Assembly: GCA_036365515.1 (NCBI GenBank)
Contig: CM070874.1
Span: 210,856,297 to 210,920,296, forward strand
DNA length: 64,000 nucleotides
Source of the DNA: Torymus aiolomorphi
Lineage: Eukaryota; Arthropoda; Insecta; Hymenoptera; Torymidae
Direction: 5' to 3'
Made by a program: the position numbers and the translations under genes. The notes under the pieces were generated by a model. The model saw nothing but the letters and a program-made list of their open reading frames with translations, had not been told where the DNA came from and made no database searches. Positions 25,523-36,940 of this stretch are shown here, piece by piece. The first letter of the stretch is position 1. Every line of letters starts with the position of its first letter.

Positions 25523-26039
25523 ACAGGTTTACAAAATAAAAAAAGTTGATCCCTATTTGATCAAACCATATAACTTTTATGTATTTCGATGCGCTGATCA
25601 CGAATCCGAGGTCCGTTGATTTCCATCACGTCAGGTTCAAGGTCATTTGAAGGTCAAATGTATTTAATACAACGAAATTTAAAATTTGACTACGGATTCG
25701 GAAAGAGCGGGAAATTTTACGTTCAAATACATATTCTTGGTTTTTTCCAACATGACTTTTGACGGACACCTGGAGCCCAAACATATGACAGATAGACCAA
25801 ATTTGCTTTTGATTCATATGAACTTGTTTTTGACACATCCTATGGGCTTCTATCGTATACTATCATGTATCTTTGTATCCTGAATGCAAACCTGGAGTAG
25901 ATTTGACCCCATCGAGTTCGGGTCAAGATCATTTCAAGGTTAATTCGTTCATTTTGCAAAAAAAACAAATAGAACCCTAGTCTTTGAACCCTGATTGATT
26001 TAACCCTCGAGCCCTGCAACTGTGCGTGACTGTAACCCT
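25523..26039 (+). repeat. left terminal inverted repeat of the 4.9-kb transposon
   Basis: Pairs along its whole length with 29871-30388 in reverse complement, with scattered mismatches and one or two small indels. The outermost bases are CACAGG. The inner edge is near TGTAACCCT. Confidence 0.88.
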
Positions 26040-26212
26040 AGACTCTCAAACCCCGATCTCCACATTTTAATTTTCTCAACCCCCGAGCCCGATAACCTGC
26101 AACTCTACAACTCCCGACCTTCACATCCTAACTTCCTCAACTCCAGAGACCGGTAACCTGTAACTCTACAATCCACGACCGTCACATCCTAATTTCCTCA
26201 ACCTCCGACGCG
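26040..26212. repeat. subterminal degenerate minisatellite, about 61-bp unit
   Basis: Units of the type GGTAACCTGTAACTCTACA, then CGAC and TCACATCCTAA, are repeated about three times. A further unit appears at 26977-27020, beyond the nested LINE fragment, which shows that the LINE inserted into this minisatellite. Confidence 0.65.
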
Positions 26213-26975
26213 ATGAACTTCGATCTATATCGCGAAAGGCTTTTGAGCGTACAGAGGCGAGGGGCCTTGAGGATAGCTAGCGCATACCAGACGGTCTCGA
26301 GGGAGGCCATTCTGGTTGTCGCTGTCATAATCCCCGTATATCTTCTTGCTAGGGAGCGCAAGAGGATCTATGACGGAAGCTTAAATGAGAATAGAGCAGA
26401 AGTAGCCAAGGGGGAGAGAGATAGGGCAATAGAGGCATGGCGAGAACGCTGGGCGAGAGATGGTAAAGGCGCATGAACGAGAAGATCAATTCGCGATATT
26501 GGGGCATGGATGGAGAGGAGCTTCGGAGAAATGAACTTCTATCTTACGCAGATGCTTATGGGTTATGGGTACTTCAAATGCAACCTGTATTCTACGAATA
26601 GTAAAGTAGAGAACAGGATTCCAGATAGGATGACGTACAGACGGACGTAAATGACATTATACGGCACAGCCCCCCCCCCAACGGTGAAGTAATGTTAACG
26701 CTGTTGCACGTTGGAGGGCGGACAGAAGGTGGATATTATCTTCGCTCTGCCCTGGTAATTCGTTGCTGGGGTCGGGAGGAGCAGGTTTACTGGGTAGGTG
26801 TCGCCTTCGATGGCATTGCTGTTATTTATGACAGCCATACCTGACGTGGCGGCAAGTCCCAAGTCCTAGCGGATGAGCGAACTACCTGAGAGGGTAGCCT
26901 CGGCAGCCCGCTGACTGGCTCGCCGTTAGGTGCAATGAGGATTCGCCTGTTTTTTACCACCGCATAAATAAAAAC
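26205..26975 (+). pseudogene. 5'-truncated R1-like LINE: reverse transcriptase C-terminus and 3' UTR
   Basis: The frame from 26213 gives QRRGALRIASAYQTVS and continues through a hydrophobic stretch and ERKRIYDG, the typical tail following the reverse transcriptase of R1-like non-LTR retrotransposons. An in-frame TGA at 26474-26476 sits where the family normally has a tryptophan. The same frame then resumes with TRRSIRDIGAWMERSFGE and NFYLTQMLMGYGYF and ends at TAA 26648-26650. Only the extreme C-terminus is present. About 310 bp of 3' UTR follow, ending in an A-rich ATAAATAAAAA before the host minisatellite resumes. It is a dead, nested insertion. Assignment to the R1 group over other I/Jockey-type clades is from motif recall. 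Confidence 0.72.
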
Positions 26976-27159
26976 CCCAAACACGGTAACCTGCAATTCT
27001 ACAAGCCCCGACCTTGACACTCTCGAAATCGAATCGAAATTTAATCGAAATTTAAGATCTTCTAACTTTCCAAAGTCAGTTAGAGGTCATGAAAATCATG
27101 AAACCTCTGAAATTTATATTTAGATCAAGTATTTCGATGTCGTGGTGAAACAATCATTT

Positions 27160-27165
27160 TTTATT
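27160..27165 (-). terminator. polyadenylation signal AATAAA for the transposase-like gene
   Basis: AATAAA on the minus strand about 70 bases beyond the final stop of the transposase-like frame, in an A/T-rich context. Confidence 0.5.
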
Positions 27166-27231
27166 GTAATCTCATGGGGGTAGTTCTTAACAGTGAGGTT
27201 TATGCCTCTCACTCTGTTAAGCCATGACTCT

Positions 27232-29010
27232 TCAATGTAAACGCGCTTTCTTGCTAGGTCTGCATCTTTCATGGAATGTTCTTTTCAGCGCTTTTCTCTT
27301 GTGCTTAACTGAAGTATCCCTTTTAAGGTTCCAGCAGTAATCTGACATCATACTGACATCCCAAACTCCTTGATAACGCCTTTCCATCTCTTTAATATCT
27401 TGATGAAATCTTTCACCTTGCTCTTCACTATAATCTCCTAGATTTTCTGGAAATTTGTCCAAATGAGAATCTAAAAAGTGGAGCTTCAGACTCATGAGAC
27501 ATTGAACAGCTTTGTAGTTTACGACCAAGTCACTAACTATTTCTTCATAATTTGGATCTCTGTTGTTGCCTAAAAATTTCGTACAAACATCAACAAAGCT
27601 CTGCCAAGCTTGTCATTCATCCTCTAACATTCGATTTGGGAATTCGAGATCTTTTATGAGTTCTCTTATTTGTGGTCCATCAAAAATTCCCTCATTGATT
27701 TTTGCTTCGGATAACTTTGGGAACTTCACGAAGAGATATTGAAAGGCTGCACTATCTCTTTTCTTTAAAGCTTTCACTAGCTGTTTAATCAAGCCTAATT
27801 TTATATGAAGAGGAGGCAGTATTATATTATCAGGATCAACCAACTTATTGTATTTGATATTTTTGTCCCCTACAACAAAACTATTCCTTGCTGGCCACTT
27901 CTTTACATCATAATGCTGTTCACGAGCTCTGCTGTCCCATTCACATAGAAAACATGGGTATTTCGTAAAACCAGATTGTTGTCCCAAAATGATTGTGACA
28001 ACTTTTAAATCCGTGCAGATTTTCCATTTATACAACCCATAATTAATTTTATCACGTAAATATTCCATATTCACGTAATTTTCATCCATTGTCGTAGAGT
28101 GAGCCAATGGAACAGAAGCTAGTTTATTCCCATTGTTTAGTAACACAGCTTTAAGGCTTCTCTTAGAAGAATCAATAAATAACCGCCATTCTTTAGGATC
28201 ATGGTCAACTCCAAATTCGCTAAACAGCCCATCTATATCATTACAATATACCAAAGAACCATCTTGAACAAAATATTTTCGAAAAGGCTCATCTCTGTTT
28301 CTGTAGTATGTTACTTTTGTTTTTTTGTGTAAACATCCTTTTTCTTACAGCCGTGATGCCAATAGTTCCGATTGCGCTTTAGATAGCCCTAAATCTCTTA
28401 CCAAATCGTTGAGTTGACTCTGATCAAACTTTGAAGGGGTTATACGGTTACCCGGTGTACTAACATCACAATCAGTTTCTTCGTCATCTTCTTCGTAACT
28501 TTCTCGGTCATTCATTTCATCATGTTCTGCGTCACCTTCTTCTTCATCTTCTTTGTCATTTTCTTGGACCGTGTTACTCAAAAATTCTGCAATGTTTTCA
28601 TCACTTACATCGATTTCCATTGCTTCATCTTCATCATGACTGGTATCGCTTACTAAGACTGGTATTGTGACAGACGGAGTAGTTGTGTAAAGCAAAGATC
28701 GACTGTTTCTTGAATTAAATCCAAATTTGGCGTTTATACAAAAATAGCAATCACTATAATGATCTCGAGATGCACGCCAAATCATAGGCGATGAGAAAAT
28801 CATTTGTCGCTCTCCACTCTTCCAACGTCTTAAACGCGAATCGCAAACTCGACAGATGCGCTTCGGAACCCAGGGTTGGTTCAAATCCATATCAGTGGTT
28901 TTAAAACACTCGTCGTAGATCTTTCGAAGTTTTTCAGAGAAAGAAATTAAGTTTTTATTGATATTATATTTGCCGCACCGAACACAGAAATTTTTTGAGC
29001 ATTTATACAT
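27232..29010 (-). pseudogene. transposase-like protein, one 592-codon frame with two in-frame stops
   Basis: The frame starts at ATG 29010 and stays open to the stop at 27232, except for TAA at codon 222 (28347-28345) and TGA at codon 466 (27615-27613). There is no frameshift: the three open pieces (221, 213 and 98 codons) and the 30- and 28-codon stretches between them are all in phase. The N-terminus has Cys pairs at 9/12, 53/56 and 88/91, suggesting zinc binding, then an acidic stretch around 126-188. The middle contains EWRLFIDSSK (Asp 280), ICTDLKVV (Asp 334), then PCFLCEWD with Cys 353/356. The C-terminal part has GERFHQD (Glu 533) and ends in basic residues. An RNase H-like DDE arrangement of Asp 280, Asp 334 and Glu 533 is my inference. 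It is the only gene of the transposon and presumably mobilised it before inactivation. Confidence 0.75.
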
Positions 29011-29059
29011 TTTGGCAGATCATAAATCAAGTTCTATTGTACACTACATAACTGAATAA

Positions 29060-29645
29060 GCACTGGATAAATCGTTGCTCCACTGGACTTCCAACTATCC
29101 TGAAAAGGACTGTTGGACGGAACCGCTGCTGCACTAGATATACAACTATCCTGAAAAGGACTGTTGGACGGAACTGATGCTGCACCGGATATCCAACTAT
29201 CCTGAAACGGACTGTTGGATGGAACCGCTGCTGCACTGGATATCCAACTATCCTGAAAATGACTGTTGGATAGAACCGCTGCTGCACTGGATATTCAACT
29301 ATCCTGAAAAGGACTGTTGGACGGTACCGCTGCTGCACTGGATATCCAACTATCCTGAAACGGACTGTTGGACGGAACGGCTGCTGCACTAGATATCTAA
29401 CTATCCTGAAAAGGACTGTTGGACAGAACCGCTGCTGCACTGGATATCCAACTATCCTGAAACGGACTGTTGGACGGAACCGCAGCTGCACTGGATATCC
29501 AACTATACTAAAAAGGACTGTTGGACGGAACCGCTGCTGCACTGGGTATCCAACTATCCTAAAAAGGACTGTTGGACGGAACGGCTGCTGCACTGGATAT
29601 CCAACTATCCTAAAAAGGACTGTTGGACGGTACCGCTGCTGCACG
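29060..29645. repeat. 51-bp minisatellite, eleven copies, inside the transposon
   Basis: GGACTGTTGGA recurs at 29107 and every 51 bp thereafter to 29617. Because 51 is divisible by three, the array keeps frames open on both strands (205 codons minus, 71 plus) with a 17-residue periodicity; I regard these as artefacts. Each unit contains the palindrome GGATATCC. It lies directly upstream of the transposase-like gene's ATG. Confidence 0.92.
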
Positions 29646-29870
29646 CTTATAGTTTGTAGGACTCGGTTGATAAGGAAATTGTGGTGTTAGGGATTGGGTG
29701 TAAGGTGTCTCAGAGTTAAGTGCTGGGGAGTTAAGAATATTGGGGTATGGAGAATCGGGTTTTAGGGTTAAGTGCTCGGTGGTTATGAGAATTGGGGGTA
29801 TGAGGGATTGGGTACAAGGCGTTTTAAGGTTAAGTACTCGCGGTTTGAGGAAATTAGGATGTGGAGGTCG
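29646..29870. repeat. subterminal degenerate TTAGGG/TTAAGTGCT-like minisatellite
   Basis: Irregular units such as GGGTTTTAGGGTTAAGTGCT and GGTTAAGTACTCGCGG, about 60 bp apart. They are loosely the mirror of the left subterminal minisatellite. Scattered TTAGGG words are not a telomeric array. Confidence 0.5.
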
Positions 29871-30388
29871 AGGGTTACAGTCACGCAGAGTTGCAGGGCT
29901 CGAGGGTTAAATCAATCAGGGTTCAAAGACTAGGGTTCTATTTGTTTTTTTTGCAAAATGAACGAATTAACCTTGAAATGACCTTGACCCGAACTCGATG
30001 GGGTCAAATCTACTCCAGGTTTGCATTCAGGATACAAAGATACATGATAGTATACGATAGAAGCCCATAGGACATGTCAAAAACAAGTTCATATGAATCA
30101 AAAGCAAATTTGGTCTATCTGTCATTTGTTTGGGCTCCAGGTGTCCTTCAAAAGTCATGTTGGAAAAAACCAAGAATATGTATTTGAACGTAAAATTTCC
30201 CGCTCTTTCCGAATCCGTAGTCAAATTTTAAATTTCGTTGTATTAAATACATTTGACCTTCAAATGACCTTGAACCTGACGTGATGGAGATCAACGGACC
30301 TAGGATTCGTGATCAGCGCATCGAAATACATAAAAGTTATATGGTCTGATCAAATAGGCATCAACTTTTTTTATTTTGTAAACCTGTG
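29871..30388 (-). repeat. right terminal inverted repeat of the 4.9-kb transposon
   Basis: Reverse complement of the left TIR, ending CCTGTG immediately before the TAA duplication. Confidence 0.88.
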
Positions 30389-31476
30389 TAATTTTTCTAA
30401 ACAATTTAATTGCATAAAACCCTGTACGAATTACATTATGTCTATGATGTACTAATATCACAGTGTCTGTAGTACTTCAAAAATTTCAATTGTGGAACGG
30501 GTAATAGGAGAATTTTACTTTCGAGGACAGCAGGTATTTTAGCCCGTGGAGGGTATCTTTCAAGTGCTAATTTTTTTAAACATGTTTTGGTGCTTAGCCT
30601 TTTTCGACTTACTTCATGTATGAGATTCGCTTATTTAAACGACTCTTCCACACAACGAAAGTCTCGTTTGTGGGTGAGGTGATCGGTGAATGTCACTTTC
30701 GGGGACACTAGAGTCTTTTAACGATAAAAATTGTCTACAATGAAATAATTTTCAAAATCCTATCTTATTACATAACGGAATACAAATTACGTCATATCTA
30801 TGATAACTATTATTTCAGTCTCTGTAGTACTTCAAAAACTTCGTTTGTGGAACGGGTAATTGACAAATTTTACTTTCAAGGACACCAGGGTACTTTCATT
30901 CGTGGGAGTTATCTTACAAAGTGATAATTTATCGAATCATTTCTTCGTGCATAGCCGGTTCAACTAACTTTTTACATCATTATATTCGCTTCACTACTTT
31001 TATTGACTTTGTGACATAACCAAATTATGGTTTGGGTAAAAAGAATTGGGTGAATGACACTTTCGAGGACATCAAATTTTCTCACCAATGAAAATGGTCT
31101 ATCATACGATAATTTGTCCAAACAATTTAACTGCATAAAACCCTGTACGAATTACATTATGTCTATGATGTACTATTTTCAGAGTGTCTGTAGTACTTCA
31201 AAAATTTCAATTGCAGAACGGGTAATTGGCGAGTTTTACTTTCAAGGACAGCAGGTATTTTAGCCCGTGGAGGGTATCTTTCAAGTGATAATTTTTCTAA
31301 ACATGTTTTGCTGCTTAGCCTTTTTCGATTTTCTTCATGTATGAGATTCGCTTTTTTAATCGACTCTTCCACACAACGACAGTCTCGTTTGTGGGTGAGG
31401 TCATCGGTGAATGTCACTTTCGTGGACACTAGAGACTTTGAACCATTAAAAATGGTATACAATGAAATAATTTTTA

Positions 31477-31661
31477 TACCTCTCTAACCTCAAAATCATA
31501 ATTTCAATATGATTATTCGGCTCTCGTGGTATAAAATACTGTACGACACTGATGCGTAAGTTGATTTTTACCTCATTCGACTTTCCTCACTCGCTTCGCT
31601 CTTGCGAAAAACGTGTCATGCGGTAAATAATCACCTTCCACACCCGTATAGTAATGTACTA
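31477..31661. mobile_element. 185-bp non-autonomous insertion in Sat-C with TTA duplication
   Basis: A normal monomer reads ATAATTTTTAAAATCG. Here it is split with TTA on both sides (31474-31476 and 31662-31664), the insert beginning TACCTCTCTAACC and ending GTAATGTACTA. It includes CTCACTCGCTTCGCTC, a motif similar to one at about 55200. Terminal inverted repeats are weak. It contains no frame of interest. Confidence 0.55.
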
Positions 31662-32619
31662 TTAAAATCGTATCTTATTACATAACCGAATACAAATTAC
31701 GTCATATCTATGATAACTATTATTTCAGTCTCTGTAGTACTTCAAAAACTTCGTTTGTCGAACGGGTAATTGACAAATTTTACTTTCGAGGACACCAGGT
31801 ATTTTCATCCCTGGAAGTTATCTTTGAAAGTGATAATTCATCCAATCATGCCTTCGTACATAGCCTGTTCAACAACTTTATACATCATTATATGCGTTTC
31901 ACTATTTTTAGTGACTTTGTCACATAACGAATGTCTCGTTTGCGTAAGATGAATTCGGAGATTGTCACTTAAGAGGACATAAGAGTTTCTCACCAATGAA
32001 AATTGTCTTTCATACGATAATTTTTCTAAACAATTTAACTGCATAAAACCCTGTACGAATTACATTATGTCTATGATGCACTATTTTCAGAGTGTCTGTA
32101 GTACTTCAAAAATTTCAATTGTAGAATGGGTAATTGACGAATATTACTTTCGAGGACAGCAGGTATTTTAGCCCGTGGAGGGTAACTTTCAAGTGATAAT
32201 TTTTCTAAACATGTTTTGGTGCTTAGCCTTTTTCGACTTACTTCATGTATGTGATTCGCTTTTCTAAATGACTATTACACACATCGAAAGTCTCGTTTGT
32301 GTGTGAGGTCATCGGTGAATGTCACTTTCGGGGACAGTAGAGTCTTTTAACGATAACAATTGACTACAATGAAATAATTTTTAAAATCGTATCCTATTAC
32401 ATAACCGAATACAAATTACGTCATATCTATGATAACTATTATTTCAGTCTCTGTAGTACTTCAAAAACTTCGTTTGTCGAACGGGTAATTGACAAATTTT
32501 ACTCTCGAGGACACCAGGTATTTTCATCCCTGGAAGTTATCTTTGAAAGTGATAATTCATCGAATCATGCCTTCGTGGATAGCCTGTTCAACTAAATTTA
32601 TACATCATTATATGGGTTT

Positions 32620-35600
32620 CACTATTTTTAGTGACTTTGTCACATAGCGAAAGTCTCGTTTGTGTAAAATGAATTCGCAGAATCACTCTTTCGAGGACAT
32701 AAGAGTTTCTCACCAATGAAAATGGTCTTTCATGCGATAATTTTTCTAAACAATTTAACTGCATAAAAACCTGTACGAAATACATTATGTCTATGATGTA
32801 CTATTTTCAGAGTGTCTATAGTACTTAAAAAATTTCAATTGTGGAACGGATAATGGGAGAATTTTACTTTCGAGTACAGCTGGTATTTTAGCGCGTGGAA
32901 GGTAACTTTCAAGTGATAATTTTTCTAAACATGTTGTGGTGCTTAGCCTTTTTCGACTTTCTTCATGTATGAGATTCGCTATTTTAGGGGACTCTTCCAC
33001 ACAACGAAAGTCTCGTTTGTGGGTGAGGTCATCGCTGAATCTCACTTTGGGGACACTAGAGTCTTTCCACCATAAAAATTGTCTACAATGAATGAATTTA
33101 TAAAATCATATCTTATTACATAGCTGAATACAAATTTCGTCATATCTATGATAACTATTATTTCAGTCTCTGTAGTACTTTAAAAACTTCGATTGTGGAA
33201 CTGGTAATTGACGAATTTTACTTTCGAGGACACAAGGTATTTTCATCCCCGGAAGACATCTTTCAATGTCATAAACCATCGAATCATGCCTTCGTGCATA
33301 GCCTGTTCAACTAACTTTATACATTGTTATATGCGTTTCACTATTTTTAGTGACTTTGTAACATAACAAAAGTCTCGTTTGTGTAAAATGAATTTGGTGA
33401 ATGACACTTTCGAGGACATAAGAGTTTCTCAACAATGTACATTGTCTTTCATACGATAATTTTTCTAAACAATTTAACTGCATAAAACCGCATACGAATT
33501 ACACTATGTCTATGATGTACTATTTTCAGAGTGTCTGCAGTACTTCAAAAATTTCAATTGTGGAGCGGGTAATGGGAGAATTTTACTTTCAAGGACAGCA
33601 GGTATTTTAGCGCTGGAGGGTATCTTTCAGGTGACAACTTTTCTAAACATGTTTTGGTGCTTAGCCTTTTTCGTTTTCCTTCATGTATGTGATTCGCTTT
33701 TTTAAACGACTCTCACACATAACGAAAGTCTCGTTTGTGGGTGAGGTCATCGCTAAATGTTACTTTTGGCGTCACTAAAGTCTTTCAACCATAAAAATTG
33801 TCTATCATGACAATATTTAAAATCATATCTTATTACATAGCCGAAAACAAATTACGTCATATATATGATAACTATTATTTCAGTCTCTGTAGTACTTTAA
33901 AAACTTCGTTTGTGGAACGGGTAATTGATGAATTTTACTTTCGAGGAAGCCGGATATTTTCATTCGTGGAAGTTATCTTTCAATCTTTCAAAGTGATAAT
34001 TTATCGAATCATTTCTTCGTGTATAGCCTGTTCAGCTAACTTTTTACATCATTATATTCGCTACACTACTTTCATTGACTTTGTGACATAACCAAATTAT
34101 GGTTTGGGTGAAAAGAATTGCGTGAATGACACTTGCGAGGACATCAAAGTTTCTCAGCAATGAAAATGGTCTATCATACGATAATTTGTCTAAACAATTT
34201 AACTGCATAAAACCCTGTACGAATTACATTATGTCTATGATGTACTATTTTCAGAGTGTCTGTAGTACTTCAAAAACGTCGTTTGTGGAACGGGTAATTG
34301 ACATATTTTACTTTCGAGGACACCAGGTATTTTAGCCCGTGGAGGGTGTCTTTCAAGTGCTAATTTTTCTAAACATGTTTTGGTGGTTAGCCTTTTCCGA
34401 CTTACTTCATGTATGAGATTCGCTGTTTTAAACGACTCCTCCACATAACGAAAGTCTCGTTTGTGGGTGAGGTCATCGGTGAATGTCACTTTCGGGGACA
34501 TTAGAGTCTTTTAACCATAAAAATTGTATACAATGAAATAATTTTTGAAATCGTATCTTATTACATAACCGAATACAAATAACCTCATATCTATGATAAC
34601 TATTATTTCAGTCTCTTTAGTTCTTCAAAAACATCGTTTGTCCAACGGGTAATTGACAAATTTTACTTTCGAGGACACCAGGTATTTTCATCCCTGGAAG
34701 TTATCTTTCAAAGTGATAATTCATCAAATCATGCCTTCGTGCATAGCCTGTTCAACTAACTTTATACATGATTATATACGGTTCACTGTTTTTAGTGACT
34801 TTGTCACATAACGAAAGTCTCGTTTGTTTAAAATGAATTCGGTGAATGATGCTTTCGAGGACATAAGAGTTTCTACCAATAAAAATTGTCTTTCATACGA
34901 TAATTTTTCTAAACAATTTAGCTGCATAAAACCCTCTACGAATTACATTATGTCTATGATCTACTATTTTCAGAGCGTCTATAGTACTTAAAAAATTTTA
35001 ATTGTGGAACGGGTAATGGCAGAATTTTACTTTCGAGGACAGCAGGTATTTTAGCGCGTGGAAGGTATCTTTCAAGTGATAATTTTTCTAAACATGTTTT
35101 GGTGCTTAGCCTTTTTCGACTTACTTCATGTATGAGATTCGATTTTTTAAACGACTCTTCCACACAACGAAAGTCTCGTTTGTGGGTGAGGTCATCGGTG
35201 AATGTCACTTTCGGGGACACTAGAGTCTTTTAACCATAAAAATTGTATACAATGAAATAATTTTGAAAATCGTATCTTATTCCATAACCGAATACAAATT
35301 ACGTCATATCTATGATAAATATTATTTCAGTCTCTGTAGTACTTCAAAAAATTCGTTTTATAACGGGTAATTGACGAATTTTACTTTCGAGGACACCGGG
35401 TATTTTCATTCGTGGAAGTTATCTTTCAAAGTGATAATTTATCGAATCATTTCTTCGTGCATAGCCTGGGCAACTAACTTTTTACATCATTATATTCGCT
35501 ACACTACTTTCATTGACTTTGTGACATAACCAAATTATGGTTTGGGTAAAAATAATTGGGTGAATGACACTTTCGAGGACATCAAAGTTTCTCAGCAATG

Positions 35601-36940
35601 AAAATGGTCTATCATACGATAATTTGTCTAAACAATTTAACTGCATAAAACCCTGTACGAATTCCATTATGTCTATGATGTACTATTTTCAGAGTGTCTG
35701 TAGTACTCCAAAAACATCATTTGTGGAACGGGCAATTGACAAATTTTACTTTCGAGGACACCTGGTATTTTTGCCCGTGGAGGGTGTCTTTCAAGTGCTA
35801 ATTTTTCTAAACATGTTTTGGTGCTTAGCCTTTTCCGACTTACTTCATGTATGAGATTCGCTTTTTTAAACGGCTCTTCCACATAAAGAAAGTCTCGTTT
35901 ATGGTTGAGATCATCGCTTAATGTCACTTTTGGGGTCACTAAAGTCTTTCAACCATAAAAATTGTCTATCATGAGATATTATTTAAAATCATATCTTATT
36001 ACATAGCCTAAAACAAATTACGTCATATCTGTGATAACTATTATTTCAGTCTCTCTAGTATTTCAAAAACTTCGTTTTAGAACGGGTAATTGACGAATTT
36101 TACTTTCGAGGACACCGGGTATTTTCATTCGTGGAAGTTATCTTTCAAAGTAATAATTTATCGAATCATTTCTTCGTGCATAGCCAGTTCAACTAACTTT
36201 TTACATCATTATATTCGCTTCACTACTTTTATTGACTTTGTGACATAACCAAATTATGGTTTGGGTAAAAAGAATTGGATGAATGACACTTTCGAGGACA
36301 TCAAAGTTTCTCACCAATGAAAATGGTCTATCTTACGATAATTTGTCTGGACAATTTAACTGCATAAAACCCTGTACGAATTACATTATGTCTATGATGT
36401 ACTATTTTCAGAGTGTCTGTAGTACTTCAAAAACATCGTTTGTGGAACGGGCAATTGACAAATTTTACTTTCGAGGACACCTGGTATTTTTGCCCGTGGA
36501 GGGTGTCTTTCAAGTGCTAATTTTTCTAAACATGTTTTGGTGCTTAGCCTTTTCCGACTTACTTCATGTATGAGATTCGCTTTTTTAAACGGCTCTTCCA
36601 CATAAAGAAAGTCTTGTTTATGGTTGAGATCATCGCTTAATGTCACTTTTGGGGTCACTAAAATCTTTTAACCATAAAAATTGTATAAAATGAAATAATT
36701 TTTAAAATCGTATCTTATTACATAGCCGAATACAAATTACGTCATATATATGATAACTATTATTTCACTCTCTGTAGTACTTTAAAAACTTCGTTTGTGG
36801 AACGGGTAATTGATGAATTTTACTTTCGAGGACATCAGGTATTTTCATCCGTGTAAGGTATCTTTCAATGTGATAATTTATCGAATCATGCCTTCGTGCA
36901 TAGCCTGTTCAATTAACTTTTTACATCATTATATGCGCTT
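32620..36940. repeat. Sat-C 4,321-bp higher-order block, copy 1
   Basis: Aligned at an offset of 4,321 bp with the following block, only sporadic single-base differences are visible (for example near 33325 and 33345), while neighbouring 720-bp units inside the block differ far more. The left junction lies between about 32615 and 32631, in the GACTTTGTCACATAGCG stretch. Confidence 0.88.

Larger units (their letters stand above)
25523..30388 (-). mobile_element. 4.9-kb DNA transposon with about 517-bp terminal inverted repeats and TAA target-site duplication
   Basis: Sat-C is cut at ACGATAATTTTTC. TAA occurs at 25520-25522 and 30389-30391, and removing the insert restores a normal monomer. The ends are CACAGGTTTACAAAATAA and its reverse complement. 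Inside lie subterminal degenerate minisatellites, a nested LINE fragment on the left, one long minus-strand transposase-like gene (27232-29010) and an 11-copy 51-bp minisatellite. A 3-bp TAA duplication is typical of PIF/Harbinger elements, but the protein does not look like a Harbinger transposase to me. I recognise the protein family only as a common uncharacterised one of arthropod and cnidarian genomes, which is recollection and not a search result. Confidence 0.85.

Noticed and set aside
29027..29644. 205-residue repetitive protein with a 17-residue period
   Set aside because: Produced by the 51-bp minisatellite, whose length is a multiple of three; both strands are open.
29646..29870. 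Telomere-like TTAGGG words
   Set aside because: Scattered, irregular and inside a transposon's subterminal region; not a telomeric tract.
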